The position numbers and the translations under genes were made by a program. A model generated the notes under the pieces. That model had not been told where the DNA came from and did no database searches. It saw only the letters and a program-made list of their open reading frames with translations. From a virus: a stretch of 31,912 bases of DNA. Positions 16,462 through 24,073 of the stretch are shown here, one piece after another; position 1 is the stretch's first letter, and each line of letters starts with the position of its first letter. Location: IMG/VR virus record IMGVR_UViG_3300044731_000044, positions 1 through 31,912 of that record; one strand, given 5' to 3'.

Positions 16462-16668
16462 TCAGTCCATGCGTTCAGTGATCGCCGTCTTGCGAGGCCG
16501 ACCGGGCCGGCGGAGCGCCGGTGCCGGATCATCCTGCTCGACAGGCTCGGGTTCGGACCCGACGCGCTCGAGGTTTGTGTTGTGCGGGCCGTTGTACTCG
16601 AACACATCGCCAACTTCCCGCAGTCCGTTGTCCACGAAGCACTTGACCTTTGCGCGATACTTGGGCAT
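16462..16668 (-). CDS. Small conserved phage protein with AT-hook-like C-terminus
   Basis: This 68-residue protein starts MPKYRAKVKCFVDNGLREVG and has a VFEYNGP stretch, a pattern I recognise from small proteins next to BPP-1-like capsid genes; no function is known to me. After an acidic segment (residues 38-50) it carries RRPGRPRK at 53-60, which resembles an AT-hook (PGRPRK core) and could touch DNA. AGGAGG lies 6 bases before the ATG. It sits between the capsid cement gene and the head-tail hairpin, so it is likely made with the head proteins. A role in the head or in packaged DNA is a guess. Confidence 0.75.
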   Translation of the reverse strand: MPKYRAKVKCFVDNGLREVGDVFEYNGPHNTNLERVGSEPEPVEQDDPAPALRRPGRPRKTAITERMD

Positions 16669-16680
16669 GGGTTCCTCCTA

Positions 16681-17199
16681 TCACGCCACCGTGAAGCCCG
16701 ACGCATAGATGCGGCGGCCATCCTGGATGTCCTCGACGATGTCGGCACTGATGACACCGGCAGTGTGCGTGCCGGTCGTGACAACCTGTGCGCCGAGATA
16801 GCGGAGGCCAGCAGCACCGATCTGCTGCGGGTTGATGCGGACAGCGACCTGGGCACCGAGGCCGAGGTTCGCGGTGGTGATAACGCCAGTCTCGCCGATC
16901 ACGATGTTGCCAGAGGCAAGCGTGGAGGACGATGAGGCGATCACCTGGAACGTCGCGTTCGTACCGCCAGCGAGCGCGGTCGTAACGGTAAACATGACGT
17001 ACAGGTCAGCGCCGGAACCGATGTCTCGGTTCTGGGTGCCCTGTCCAACGGTGTAGAGCGTGCCGCTGGCCGTAGCCGTGTATGCGGTGTTGCTCTGGAG
17101 ATCGACCACATCCGGCGTACCACTGGTGCCGGTGATGTAAGTCGCTGCGGAAGTGATCGCGCCGGTGTTGCCGAGGCGAAGGTTCTGGTCAAGAATCAT
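16681..17199 (-). CDS. Bbp16-like capsid cement protein
   Basis: This 172-residue beta-rich protein is rich in Thr, Gly and Ala and has no membrane segment. It starts MILDQNLRLGNTGAITS, and its sequence pattern and place directly downstream of the major capsid gene match the Bbp16 family of BPP-1, which binds the outside of the capsid and staples capsomers together. AGGA lies 6 bases before the ATG, and the gap to the capsid gene is 24 bases. Cement proteins of this type are made in amounts comparable to capsid protein, which fits the strong ribosome site. Assignment comes from memory of the family, not from a search. Confidence 0.8.
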   Translation of the reverse strand: MILDQNLRLGNTGAITSAATYITGTSGTPDVVDLQSNTAYTATASGTLYTVGQGTQNRDIGSGADLYVMFTVTTALAGGTNATFQVIASSSSTLASGNIVIGETGVITTANLGLGAQVAVRINPQQIGAAGLRYLGAQVVTTGTHTAGVISADIVEDIQDGRRIYASGFTVA

Positions 17200-17223
17200 T
17201 GTGTGTCCTTTCTGCCTTACCTA

Positions 17224-18246
17224 TCAGGTGAGGCGGGCTTCTGCGTTGATGAGGGCATCGACACGGCGGCACGGAACGCCGAGGAACGACAGCCACGAGT
17301 AGGGCGTACCGAACTGCGACAGACCTTGCTGCACGGACAGCACGTTCTGGGCGCGATCCATCGCCTGGATGGACAGACCGCCGTGGACGGTGCGGTTCAT
17401 GTAGAAAGCCGCACGGCCCATCGCCATGTTCGGGATTCGGTACAGGGCACGAGTCATCAGCTTGATGAGCTGCGTGGCCGCCGTGGAAGCCTGCGTGCCG
17501 CTCGCGTTGGACATGTCGCTCGCGTCGATGTTCGCAATGCGAACGACGTAGCGCCAGTCCTTCACGACCAGACCGTTCTTCCACTGGTAACGGGTCGCAA
17601 ACGCCTGCAGACGGTTGTTGCCGTCATACACGGTCTGCTCGCCGAGATCCTCATGCATGAGGCCAGCCGTGCTGCCCTTCGGGAACGGGCAGTAAACGGT
17701 ATTGTCGCCCCAGACCACGAGGTAGACCGAGGTGTTGTCGCTGCCGGTGCCGCCACCCTCAATGATGTTCTGGCCGATGCCGGAACCACCAGGAGTGGTG
17801 GAGTAACGAGCAGCCAGACCGAGGAACGACTTCGGCTCGATGGCAGGGTTGCCATAGAACAGGGTCGTGGCCTGGGTCTGGTTCATGGCCTCAAGGAAGG
17901 CCACGTCCTCGGACAGACGGAACTGCGCGGTGTTGCCGTTCAGCATCGCCAGATCCTTGTCCACCTCGCTGCGAGCCTCGAGGATTCCACAAGCCTCGTC
18001 CACCTGCGCGGTGGTCGAACGGCTGTTCGGAATGCCCTGGTTCAGCGCACGCCAGTAGACGGCGGGCAGACCAGTTCGGATCACGACGCGCTCGCCGGTG
18101 GGCAGGTTGCCCTCCTTGAACACGCAATCCTCGAGGATCTCATTGCTCTGGGACAGCAGTTCCGCGATGACCGGCACGCGGCCCTCGGGATCGGTTCGCT
18201 TGGCCCAATCGGCCAGCGTCAGGTTGTTGGAAGTAAGCACTGCCAT
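17224..18246 (-). CDS. Major capsid protein, GP7/Bbp17 type
   Basis: This 340-residue protein is expected to have the HK97 fold and build the icosahedral shell. It starts MAVLTSNNLTLADWAKR and continues with VPVIAELLSQSNEILEDC and RVVIRTGLPAVYWR, typical of the epsilon15 GP7/BPP-1 Bbp17 capsid family in both sequence and length. It follows the scaffold gene after 21 bases and precedes the cement gene, the order seen in that group. The ribosome site AAGGG lies 8 bases before the ATG inside a small hairpin (18251-18269), which might modulate translation. There is no sign of a protease gene nearby; members of this group assemble with a separate scaffold. Confidence 0.9.
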   Translation of the reverse strand: MAVLTSNNLTLADWAKRTDPEGRVPVIAELLSQSNEILEDCVFKEGNLPTGERVVIRTGLPAVYWRALNQGIPNSRSTTAQVDEACGILEARSEVDKDLAMLNGNTAQFRLSEDVAFLEAMNQTQATTLFYGNPAIEPKSFLGLAARYSTTPGGSGIGQNIIEGGGTGSDNTSVYLVVWGDNTVYCPFPKGSTAGLMHEDLGEQTVYDGNNRLQAFATRYQWKNGLVVKDWRYVVRIANIDASDMSNASGTQASTAATQLIKLMTRALYRIPNMAMGRAAFYMNRTVHGGLSIQAMDRAQNVLSVQQGLSQFGTPYSWLSFLGVPCRRVDALINAEARLT

Positions 18247-18250
18247 TGGA

Positions 18251-18269
18251 AATTCCCTTTCGTGGAATT
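18251..18269 (-). promoter_or_regulatory. Hairpin overlapping the capsid gene ribosome site
   Basis: A perfect 6-bp inverted repeat (18251-18256 with 18264-18269, loop of 7) spans the end of the scaffold gene and the Shine-Dalgarno sequence of the capsid gene. Part of the AAAGGG is in the loop and part in the stem. It is AT-rich and weak, so ribosomes finishing the scaffold could open it, which would couple the two genes. Confidence 0.35.
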
Positions 18270-18942
18270 AGGTGTTGGTTGAGTACAGAGCATCGGCCAA
18301 ATCACTAAAGGTCTTCGGGCCACTCTTGGCCTGTCCGACGCTTCCGGTGACGATCCGATCCTCACTGATTGCCTTGCCTGCGCGGTACATGAACCGGATC
18401 ACTTCCGGGTGATCGCCCAGGCCCGACGTGTTGAGCAGCGTGCGAAGTTCGGACGTGCCGAACGTGTCAAGAGCCTTCTTTGCGGTGGACAGGTTCTCGG
18501 CCAGCTTCTCGCCGCCGAACTCCTGGTCAGCCTTGGCTGACGCAACCCACTCGCCACGAATGGCCTTGACCTGCGATTCTTGACGGCTTGCCAGCGTTGG
18601 GCCCATCCGGTCGAGAATCTTCTGCGCGGCATCCTGCGTCAGGTTCAATTCGCGGGCAACCTCGGAGAAGTTCTTGACTACCTCCGAGTCGAACTCGCGG
18701 CCTTCTGGCGCCTTGAATTCGTACTTCTCTGGAGCCTGCGGCGCTTCGGCCTTGGGCTCCGTCTTGTTGTCCGCAGCCTTGTTCTCCGTGGCCGGCTCGG
18801 CGGCTGGAGAGTCCTTCGGCGCAGTTGCCTTCTGCCCATCACCATAAAGCGCCTCTGCCGTCGCAGTGGTGCTTTCCGGTGCCGAAGATGCTTGGGAGCC
18901 GTTAGTTGGAGTTGCGGCTTCCATCATCGTTGGTTCGTTCAT
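18268..18942 (-). CDS. Capsid scaffolding protein
   Basis: This 224-residue protein has the usual make-up of a scaffold: a disordered Ala/Pro/Glu/Lys-rich N-terminus (residues 1-75) and a helical C-terminal two thirds. The segment from 74 (YEFKAPEGREFDSEVV) through NFSEVARELNLTQDAAQKIL to NTSGLGDHPEVIRF is a pattern I recognise in scaffolding proteins of BPP-1-like and related podoviruses. It lies directly upstream of the major capsid gene and overlaps the Bbp19-like gene by 41 bases in another frame. The likely role is to guide procapsid assembly and then leave the head. Confidence 0.8.
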   Translation of the reverse strand: MNEPTMMEAATPTNGSQASSAPESTTATAEALYGDGQKATAPKDSPAAEPATENKAADNKTEPKAEAPQAPEKYEFKAPEGREFDSEVVKNFSEVARELNLTQDAAQKILDRMGPTLASRQESQVKAIRGEWVASAKADQEFGGEKLAENLSTAKKALDTFGTSELRTLLNTSGLGDHPEVIRFMYRAGKAISEDRIVTGSVGQAKSGPKTFSDLADALYSTNT

Positions 18943-19249
18943 CTGCTGTCTGCTCCTTCATCATGGTTGGATACAGTTCAGGGCACTGCGAATGGATCAG
19001 GGCCAGAATGCGGAGCCCGTAGTTCCTGTGACCTTCGGCGAATGACATGGTCATTGCGTTGGTGTTGAACGACGAACGGAACACTCCTGCCTGATCCAGA
19101 AGCCGCCAAATGACGCGGCGGCCTCGCTTGTTGCCCATGAGCCACTTGATGTCCGCCTCTTCATTCTCCCGAGCCAGCCGTTCGCGCAGTTCGCGGTCTG
19201 CTTTGCTGCGTTCATGGCTGCGCAGGTCAAGCGGGTCGTAGTTGCTCAC
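18902..19249 (-). CDS. Bbp19-like protein
   Basis: This 115-residue protein matches the Bbp19 family of Bordetella phage BPP-1: it starts MSNYDPLDLRSHERSKADR, then has KWLMGNKRGRRVIWRLLDQAGVFRSS and EGHRNYGLRILA. The family is small, charged and helical, and is regularly placed between portal and scaffold. Its biochemical role is not known to me; head assembly is likely from context. The start is GTG with no clear Shine-Dalgarno sequence, and the 41-base gap before it holds a perfect inverted repeat (19261-19281), so expression may depend on read-through or on structure. The C-terminus overlaps the scaffold start. Confidence 0.85.
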   Translation of the reverse strand: MSNYDPLDLRSHERSKADRELRERLARENEEADIKWLMGNKRGRRVIWRLLDQAGVFRSSFNTNAMTMSFAEGHRNYGLRILALIHSQCPELYPTMMKEQTADERTNDDGSRNSN

Positions 19250-19260
19250 GGGTGGGACAT

Positions 19261-19281
19261 TATGGAATTACACATTCCATA
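19261..19281 (-). promoter_or_regulatory. 8-bp inverted repeat between portal and Bbp19-like genes
   Basis: Arms 19261-19268 and 19274-19281 pair perfectly around a 5-base loop. The repeat fills most of the 41-base gap after the portal stop and precedes a GTG start that lacks a ribosome site. No T run follows. It directly adjoins the GGTGCCCGTA element at 19280-19289. Confidence 0.5.
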
Positions 19282-19289
19282 CGGGCACC
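19280..19289 (-). repeat. GGTGCCCGTA element, copy 2 (after the portal gene)
   Basis: The minus strand reads TGA-C-GGTGCCCGTA right after the portal stop codon. The same 10-mer follows the stops of the large terminase and giant virion genes. Confidence 0.7.
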
Positions 19290-19290
19290 G

Positions 19291-21006
19291 TCAAAGTTCA
19301 AGTGCGGACGGCGAACCGTATCCGCTGAACATGTTCATCACGTCAGTCAAGGCATTGGGCTCGCCGGCGGTCGGTGCCTGCGCCAGGTTCTTCGCAGTCT
19401 GCGACTGCTGCTGCAACACGGCGGCCTGCTCCTTGGCAGCCATCGCCTGATTGCGGGCCTGACGCACCATAGCCACGTCCTTGTCGGCCACGATCAGGGA
19501 CGGATCGACGCCAAGCATATCGGCGTAGATGTCGGCCCATTGATCGCTGTCGAACTTGTCCAAAATGTCCGGCTTCATCGTGGCAATCTGGCCGAGGTTG
19601 CCGACGAACCGATCCACGGCGTTCGTGCCGATTGCACGCTGGGCCTGCGCCAGCATGGACACGAACTCCACGTTCAGATCCATGCCCATTAGTTCCTGCG
19701 GCGGAGGTGGAACGGCACCACTCGAGATCATGCGATTGAACGTGATGTCAACCAGCGGGTCGAGCAGTTCGTTGTGCAGACGCTCGAGCACTGGGCCCAG
19801 CATCAAGAGTTTTTCCTCATGTCGCTCGGCGACCTCGGTTGCGGTCATGCGGGTGTAGGGTGCATTTGCAAGCATGAGGAACAGGTCTGCGTAGAACGAT
19901 CCACGGACGCGCTCACGCACGTCCTGGATATCGGCCAGCAGGTATTGCAGGTTCAGGTTCACCTCGAACGCGGTCTTGATGCCCATGCTGGCACCGTCCA
20001 CGAACGAGATGCCGCCGGGCAGCGTTTCCACGTCCCGGTTCTTCATGCTCGTCGGCACCTGAAGCGGTGGCTTGGTCTGGTAGTCGATGGCCTGCGCCTT
20101 GCGAAGCTGCTCGTGCTGGAGCTGCTTCACGTCGCCGAGCGCCTCCATGCCTGGGCTGTTACCGTAGATGTCGCCGCCGGCGGTGGCCCAACGCGGCACC
20201 AAGCATGGGAAATACTGGAATCCGCTCTCGCGCAGGAACACGCCATCCTCGCCGCCGACCTCGAAGTAGAACGAGCCGAACGGCATGTTCTTGCTGTCCT
20301 TCTTGGTCATGTCCCGGTCTGCTCGTGGTTCGATGGCATGGATGACAGGTACCCACTGGTCAAGCGTGCCGGTGTCGTACATGTTCTGCACGCTGGTCGA
20401 GCAGTTGTCGTAGCCGAACTCCTTGACCATCTGCGACACGGTCATCTCGAACTCTCGGTAGAGCGTGCAGACGCGGCCCTGCGCGTCAGTCGAAACGCAA
20501 TACTCGCCGCAGGTCAGCGGATAGTGATGGATGACCCGGTTGAAGTCCGGCATGATGATCGTGGCCGCCGTGCCGAACGCACCAAGTTCCTCGTAAATCT
20601 GGTGCAGCGAGCGGTAGGTGTTCGACTTCTGGAACACCAACTGCATGCGCCTGGTGACATCGTCAAGCCACAACTTCACCGGCTGGTACGAGTTCAGTTC
20701 AGGGTCTGGCGTCGCCAGCCGGAACCATTGCCGAGCCGGACTGGTCGCGCCGGCCATCATGCCAGCGCCGAGCGTGCGGAGCGACCGCGTGCCGGTGTTG
20801 TCGTAGATGTTGTTGTGGCGACGCCAGCCACGGTCGCGATCCTGTCGGAAGTAACGTCCGTTTCGCGGCAGCAGGTATGACGTGATCTCCTGCCAGTGCG
20901 CGAACCAAGATGCGCGCTCGGACTTGAGCTGGCCCCAGCGAGTGAACAGGCGCTCGCGCTGCGGAGCGTTCTTGTAACTGCGGTTGTCGCCGGGATATTC
21001 GCTCAT
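19291..21006 (-). CDS. Portal (head-to-tail connecting) protein
   Basis: This 571-residue protein should form the dodecameric portal through which DNA is packaged and ejected. The N-terminal half has the features of the podovirus head-to-tail connecting family: REITSYLLP-type (here QEITSYLLPRNGRYF), YDNTGTRSLRTLGAGMMAG, SPARQWFRL and EELGAFGTAATII. Length fits T7 gp8 (536 residues) and its relatives. The C-terminus is Gln/Ala-rich and helical (about residues 510-550), matching a barrel domain reaching into the head. It starts 3 bases after a small hydrophobic gene and lies in the packaging-to-head transition of the operon. Confidence 0.9.
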   Translation of the reverse strand: MSEYPGDNRSYKNAPQRERLFTRWGQLKSERASWFAHWQEITSYLLPRNGRYFRQDRDRGWRRHNNIYDNTGTRSLRTLGAGMMAGATSPARQWFRLATPDPELNSYQPVKLWLDDVTRRMQLVFQKSNTYRSLHQIYEELGAFGTAATIIMPDFNRVIHHYPLTCGEYCVSTDAQGRVCTLYREFEMTVSQMVKEFGYDNCSTSVQNMYDTGTLDQWVPVIHAIEPRADRDMTKKDSKNMPFGSFYFEVGGEDGVFLRESGFQYFPCLVPRWATAGGDIYGNSPGMEALGDVKQLQHEQLRKAQAIDYQTKPPLQVPTSMKNRDVETLPGGISFVDGASMGIKTAFEVNLNLQYLLADIQDVRERVRGSFYADLFLMLANAPYTRMTATEVAERHEEKLLMLGPVLERLHNELLDPLVDITFNRMISSGAVPPPPQELMGMDLNVEFVSMLAQAQRAIGTNAVDRFVGNLGQIATMKPDILDKFDSDQWADIYADMLGVDPSLIVADKDVAMVRQARNQAMAAKEQAAVLQQQSQTAKNLAQAPTAGEPNALTDVMNMFSGYGSPSALEL

Positions 21007-21009
21007 GTG

Positions 21010-21348
21010 TTAGCCGCCGAGAAGGGATGACCGACCAAGTTGCAGATCCTGCGGGTTGACGCCCATCGGCCCAGTCAGCATGGTGCTGGATGGACCGCCC
21101 TGCGCGCTTTCCTGCGCCGCCTGCATGATGCCGCCGACCGCAGGCTCAATTCGATTGGCTGCTGCCATCGCCTGACGCGACAATCGCGTTTGACTTTGCG
21201 CCTGCTTTGCGGCCTGCGCCTGAGCGGCCTGCTGTTGACGCATGGCCTCTTCCTGCTTTTTCTTACCTTGCTCTCCAGCATAAACGCCGTATGCCGTGCC
21301 TGCTGCTGCCACAGTCACCGCTGCAATTGCCAATGCGACTGCACTCAT
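21010..21348 (-). CDS. Small protein with N-terminal hydrophobic segment, between SET and portal genes
   Basis: This 112-residue protein has a hydrophobic Ala/Val-rich stretch at residues 3-24, then a Gln/Lys/Ala-rich helix (28-60) and a Gly/Ser/Pro-rich tail with TMLTGPMGVNPQDLQLGRSSLLGG-like end (split: TMLTGPMGV at about 89-97, LGRSSLLGG at the C-terminus). I recognise this tail from small proteins just upstream of podovirus portal genes, but know no function. Its ATG overlaps the upstream stop as ATGA, and the portal follows after 3 bases, so it is made with the head genes. A small internal virion or portal-associated protein is possible; a membrane role cannot be excluded. Confidence 0.75.
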   Translation of the reverse strand: MSAVALAIAAVTVAAAGTAYGVYAGEQGKKKQEEAMRQQQAAQAQAAKQAQSQTRLSRQAMAAANRIEPAVGGIMQAAQESAQGGPSSTMLTGPMGVNPQDLQLGRSSLLGG

Positions 21349-22193
21349 CGTGATTCCTCCAGTCTGTATGCAAGTTCCTTTGCCTGTCCGTAATCCACAG
21401 TAATTTCGTCGCCACTGCCGATCCTTTCAGTAGCAACCAATTCGATTTCGGCATCGCCAGTGCCAGCCATAAACATGGCGTTCGGCGTTGCAGAATGATT
21501 CGTCCATCGCCCTGCAATGCACCGCTTACCTCTACGTCGGCCTGGCGCAATGATGTCATGCGGATTGATATCTCGAGTAGCGAAGATGCCAATGCCGTGG
21601 ATTGCTGATTTGCCGCGCCTGCAATTCTGTTCACACAGTTCGGTCACAATGCAATCGCTTTCGTCCTTGACGATTGCATCCACCAACTCTTGCGACATGC
21701 CGAGCGCCTTTCGGAATTCCGAATATGACAACCGATCCAGGCTTGCCTTGTCGTAGGCAATGCCGGTGCGATTTGTCTGCAACCGCTTCGGCTCGCTGGT
21801 CAAGTCTGCCTCCGCCTGTTCGACCGTCGTGGCATTCGTCGGAATAATCGTGGTCCAGTTCGTTTCGGAGTGCGTTATGCCAGCTCGGCGTGCGCCCTTG
21901 GTGGCTGGCAGCACATTGAAGCCAGTCAACCGCTGCGGGCCTGCATCCGTGGTGACGGTGATATCGCCGTCCACGATGCAGATGTTGTCGCAGGATGTCA
22001 GGGTGCCTGTCAGCATCGTGTTTGCTGGTATCCGAATCGTCCGTGCGTACATGCCACCATGCAGTAGATGCGTCGTTTCGATGTGCACTTGTGGCATCGA
22101 AATGGCGACATCCTCGAATCGGCTCACCAATTCGTTCTGGTGCTGCCGTATTTCGCCGCTGACCGTATTGCCATCGTCGTTTACTACGGGCAC
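21345..22193 (-). CDS. Cupin-SET fusion protein, putative protein lysine methyltransferase
   Basis: This 282-residue protein joins two domains. Residues of about 30-125 look like a cupin-type beta-barrel (HLLHGGMYARTIRIPANTM, NICIVDGDITV, VLPATKGARRAG). Residues of about 190-275 are a compact SET domain: HGIGIFATRDI at 199, TNHSATPNA at 231-239 and IGSGDEITVDYGQ at 258-270, holding the NHS and DY motifs that bind S-adenosylmethionine and the target lysine. A linker helix lies between. I chose GTG 22193, two bases after the terminase TGA, because AGGAGG stands 6 bases before it; an ATG at 22217 inside the terminase gene lacks that support. DNA here looks less GC-rich than the terminase gene. 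SET proteins methylate lysines; the target could be a capsid, portal or host protein. The cupin metal ligands are not clear. Confidence 0.8.
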   Translation of the reverse strand: MPVVNDDGNTVSGEIRQHQNELVSRFEDVAISMPQVHIETTHLLHGGMYARTIRIPANTMLTGTLTSCDNICIVDGDITVTTDAGPQRLTGFNVLPATKGARRAGITHSETNWTTIIPTNATTVEQAEADLTSEPKRLQTNRTGIAYDKASLDRLSYSEFRKALGMSQELVDAIVKDESDCIVTELCEQNCRRGKSAIHGIGIFATRDINPHDIIAPGRRRGKRCIAGRWTNHSATPNAMFMAGTGDAEIELVATERIGSGDEITVDYGQAKELAYRLEESR

Positions 22194-22194
22194 C
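22185..22194 (-). repeat. GGTGCCCGTA element, copy 1 (after the large terminase gene)
   Basis: The minus strand reads TGA-GGTGCCCGTA immediately after the large terminase stop. Here the element also supplies the GTG start and first codons of the cupin-SET gene, unlike the two other copies, which are non-coding. Confidence 0.7.
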
Positions 22195-23520
22195 TCACAC
22201 CTCCTCGTATGGGTCATAGTCCTTCGGGCGTGGGTCGATCTTCTCGCGCACCTCGCGAGGCAGTTGCTTGGCTACCGGGTAGGCGAACGTCAGTGCCAGC
22301 GCGTCGGCGATGTCAGGGCTGCCGCCGCCCTGTAGCCGTTTCTTGATTTCGTCCTTGCTCTCGAGGACACGGCGACCGACCTGGTCGTACCAGAACGTCG
22401 GCGTGGACAGTTCTGCCTTGAGCGTGTTGTCATCCGGGATCGCGCCGCCGTTGTCGATCCATTCCTTGACCAGCCACCACATCTCTGCTCGCTTGTTCAG
22501 GAACAGGTTCGGCTGGGTCGCCTTGCCTCCGAACGGCACCTCGACGACGAAGTAGTCCAACTGCCGCAGGCGGTCGATGACGCCAGCGCCGGCACCGGAG
22601 TCGATGAACACGGCGTCCGGGTCACGGTCTTCGATGACATTGGCGACGGCTGCGGCCAGTTGCATGTTGTCCATGCCCTGGTAGATGATCGGCTCCTCCA
22701 TGCGCAGCCCTTGACGCAGCACGATCACGCTGCGGTCATCGCCGAACCGGGCCGGATCGACGCCGACCACCAGCGGGAACTCGAGTACGTCGCTGTCCGT
22801 GTATTCGCGGCCTGCCGCTGTCTCGGTGTCGGACAGGCTGATGAGCTGATCCGACCCGGCCGCGCTGAAGTCACACAAATACTCGCGAGCGAACGCGGCC
22901 TCCGGCATGTCGCGACGCAGGCGCTCGACCTCGTCGCGGTCCAGCGCGTCGGTGTCGTTGACCGTGTATCTGGCCGCGTACCAATCAGGCAGCGTCCCAG
23001 CCCGGTAGAACAACTCGCTGAACAGGTTGATCCCTGCCGGCGTGCCGATGAACATGGCCCAGCCCTTGCGGTCTGACAGCGCCGGCTGGATGATGTCGTT
23101 CCAAACCTCGGGCTTGATCTGGGCCACCTCGTCGATGACGCAGCCATCCAGGCGCACGCCACGCAGTGCGTCCGGGTTGTCGCCGCCGAACAGGCGGATC
23201 GTGGCACCATTGGATTTCAGCGTCACGGCCAGGTCAACCTCATTGATTTCGACGCCGCCGTACCGGCGCATGGGTTCGACCTTGCGCTTCAGGCGTGCCC
23301 AGGCGATGGTCTTGGCCTGCTTCAGGAACGGCGCGACGTACACGAAGAACGGCATCTGATCCCGGCACTTGATCGCGGCGTGCAGCAAACGCACCAGCGC
23401 CAGTTCGGTCTTGCCTGCGCGGCGGTGCAGTGCCAGCACGGTGAACCGCCTGCGGCGCTGATAACACTCGAGCTGCCACGGCCTCGGCGTGAATCCCAGC
23501 GGCACCGTGAAACTAGTCAT
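22195..23520 (-). CDS. terL: Terminase large subunit
   Basis: This 441-residue motor cuts concatemers and pumps DNA into the procapsid through the portal. The ATPase part shows the Walker A-like HRRAGKTE (32-39), Walker B VIDE (128-131) and the coupling motif IGTP (158-161). The nuclease part shows GVDPARFGDD with D255, FIDSGAG with D307 and SPDIADALAL with D403/D406, the acidic residues expected of an RNase H-fold nuclease. Length is that of a short terminase of the Sf6/BPP-1 kind. The ATG overlaps the small subunit stop by 8 bases. All key residues are present, so it should be active. Confidence 0.95.
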   Translation of the reverse strand: MTSFTVPLGFTPRPWQLECYQRRRRFTVLALHRRAGKTELALVRLLHAAIKCRDQMPFFVYVAPFLKQAKTIAWARLKRKVEPMRRYGGVEINEVDLAVTLKSNGATIRLFGGDNPDALRGVRLDGCVIDEVAQIKPEVWNDIIQPALSDRKGWAMFIGTPAGINLFSELFYRAGTLPDWYAARYTVNDTDALDRDEVERLRRDMPEAAFAREYLCDFSAAGSDQLISLSDTETAAGREYTDSDVLEFPLVVGVDPARFGDDRSVIVLRQGLRMEEPIIYQGMDNMQLAAAVANVIEDRDPDAVFIDSGAGAGVIDRLRQLDYFVVEVPFGGKATQPNLFLNKRAEMWWLVKEWIDNGGAIPDDNTLKAELSTPTFWYDQVGRRVLESKDEIKKRLQGGGSPDIADALALTFAYPVAKQLPREVREKIDPRPKDYDPYEEV

Positions 23521-24073
23521 CCGGCAGTCCCGTCACGACATTGATCGTGACCGATCCGCCGTGGTCGATCCCGACCTTGTCGCCGTACTTATTCGGACTC
23601 CACTTGGCGAGCAGTTTCAGGCGCGTGTCGATCTGAAGCCTGCGCCATTGCACCTCGACCTGGTCATGCGGAGGAGTGTCTGCAAGCGTGCGGCATTCCT
23701 CTGCTATGGCTTCGTATCCGTCCTCGCGCGCGCGCGCGAAGCGTAGGATAAGTGCTTCATTCGCATTGATCCAATCGTAAACCGTGGTGAAATGCGGATT
23801 GCCCGGCTGCCTGCACCATTCCCGCAGCGTCTTTCCCTCTGCAATCCAGCGCAGCAGACCCTCTAGGATGTCCCTAGATATGGGTTCTTTAGGCTTACCC
23901 GGTCGCCTTGCGCCTCCAGGAACGAGCGATTTGGGCTCGGCGCTCGTATCGGCAGATCTTGATGACGGTGTCTCGTCGGAGGTTGAACATTGCAGCGAGT
24001 CGCCGGTAGCCGATGCCCTCCTCTTCGTGGAGGTATCGGAGTCGCTGGACGGTTTCTTCCGGGATCGTGGCAT
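23513..24073 (-). CDS. terS: Terminase small subunit (Sf6-like), start uncertain
   Basis: The conserved part covers residues of about 55-165 of the 186 residues from ATG 24073: RRPGKPKEPISRDILEGLL, then AEGKTLREWCRQPG, TVYDWINANE, RLQIDTRLKLLAKWSPNKYG. This is the helix-turn-helix plus oligomerisation pattern of Sf6-type small terminases, which recognise the packaging site. The frame has no ATG, GTG or TTG near the start of the conserved part. The nearest usable start is ATG 24073, giving a Ser/Thr/Lys/Arg-rich disordered tail of about 54 residues that overlaps the upstream gene by 179 bases in the +1 frame. A frameshift from that gene, or a rare start codon, are alternatives. An alternating CG run at about 23725 lies inside the gene. 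Confidence 0.8.
   Translation of the reverse strand: MPRSRKKPSSDSDTSTKRRASATGDSLQCSTSDETPSSRSADTSAEPKSLVPGGARRPGKPKEPISRDILEGLLRWIAEGKTLREWCRQPGNPHFTTVYDWINANEALILRFARAREDGYEAIAEECRTLADTPPHDQVEVQWRRLQIDTRLKLLAKWSPNKYGDKVGIDHGGSVTINVVTGLPDD

Noticed and set aside
22194-22217. ATG 22217 as start of the cupin-SET gene
   Set aside because: The GTG at 22193 has AGGAGG at the right distance and does not overlap the terminase gene.
23720-23740. Alternating CG run in the small terminase gene as a packaging site or Z-DNA signal
   Set aside because: It codes for ordinary Ala/Arg residues of the conserved part, and nothing else supports a site there.
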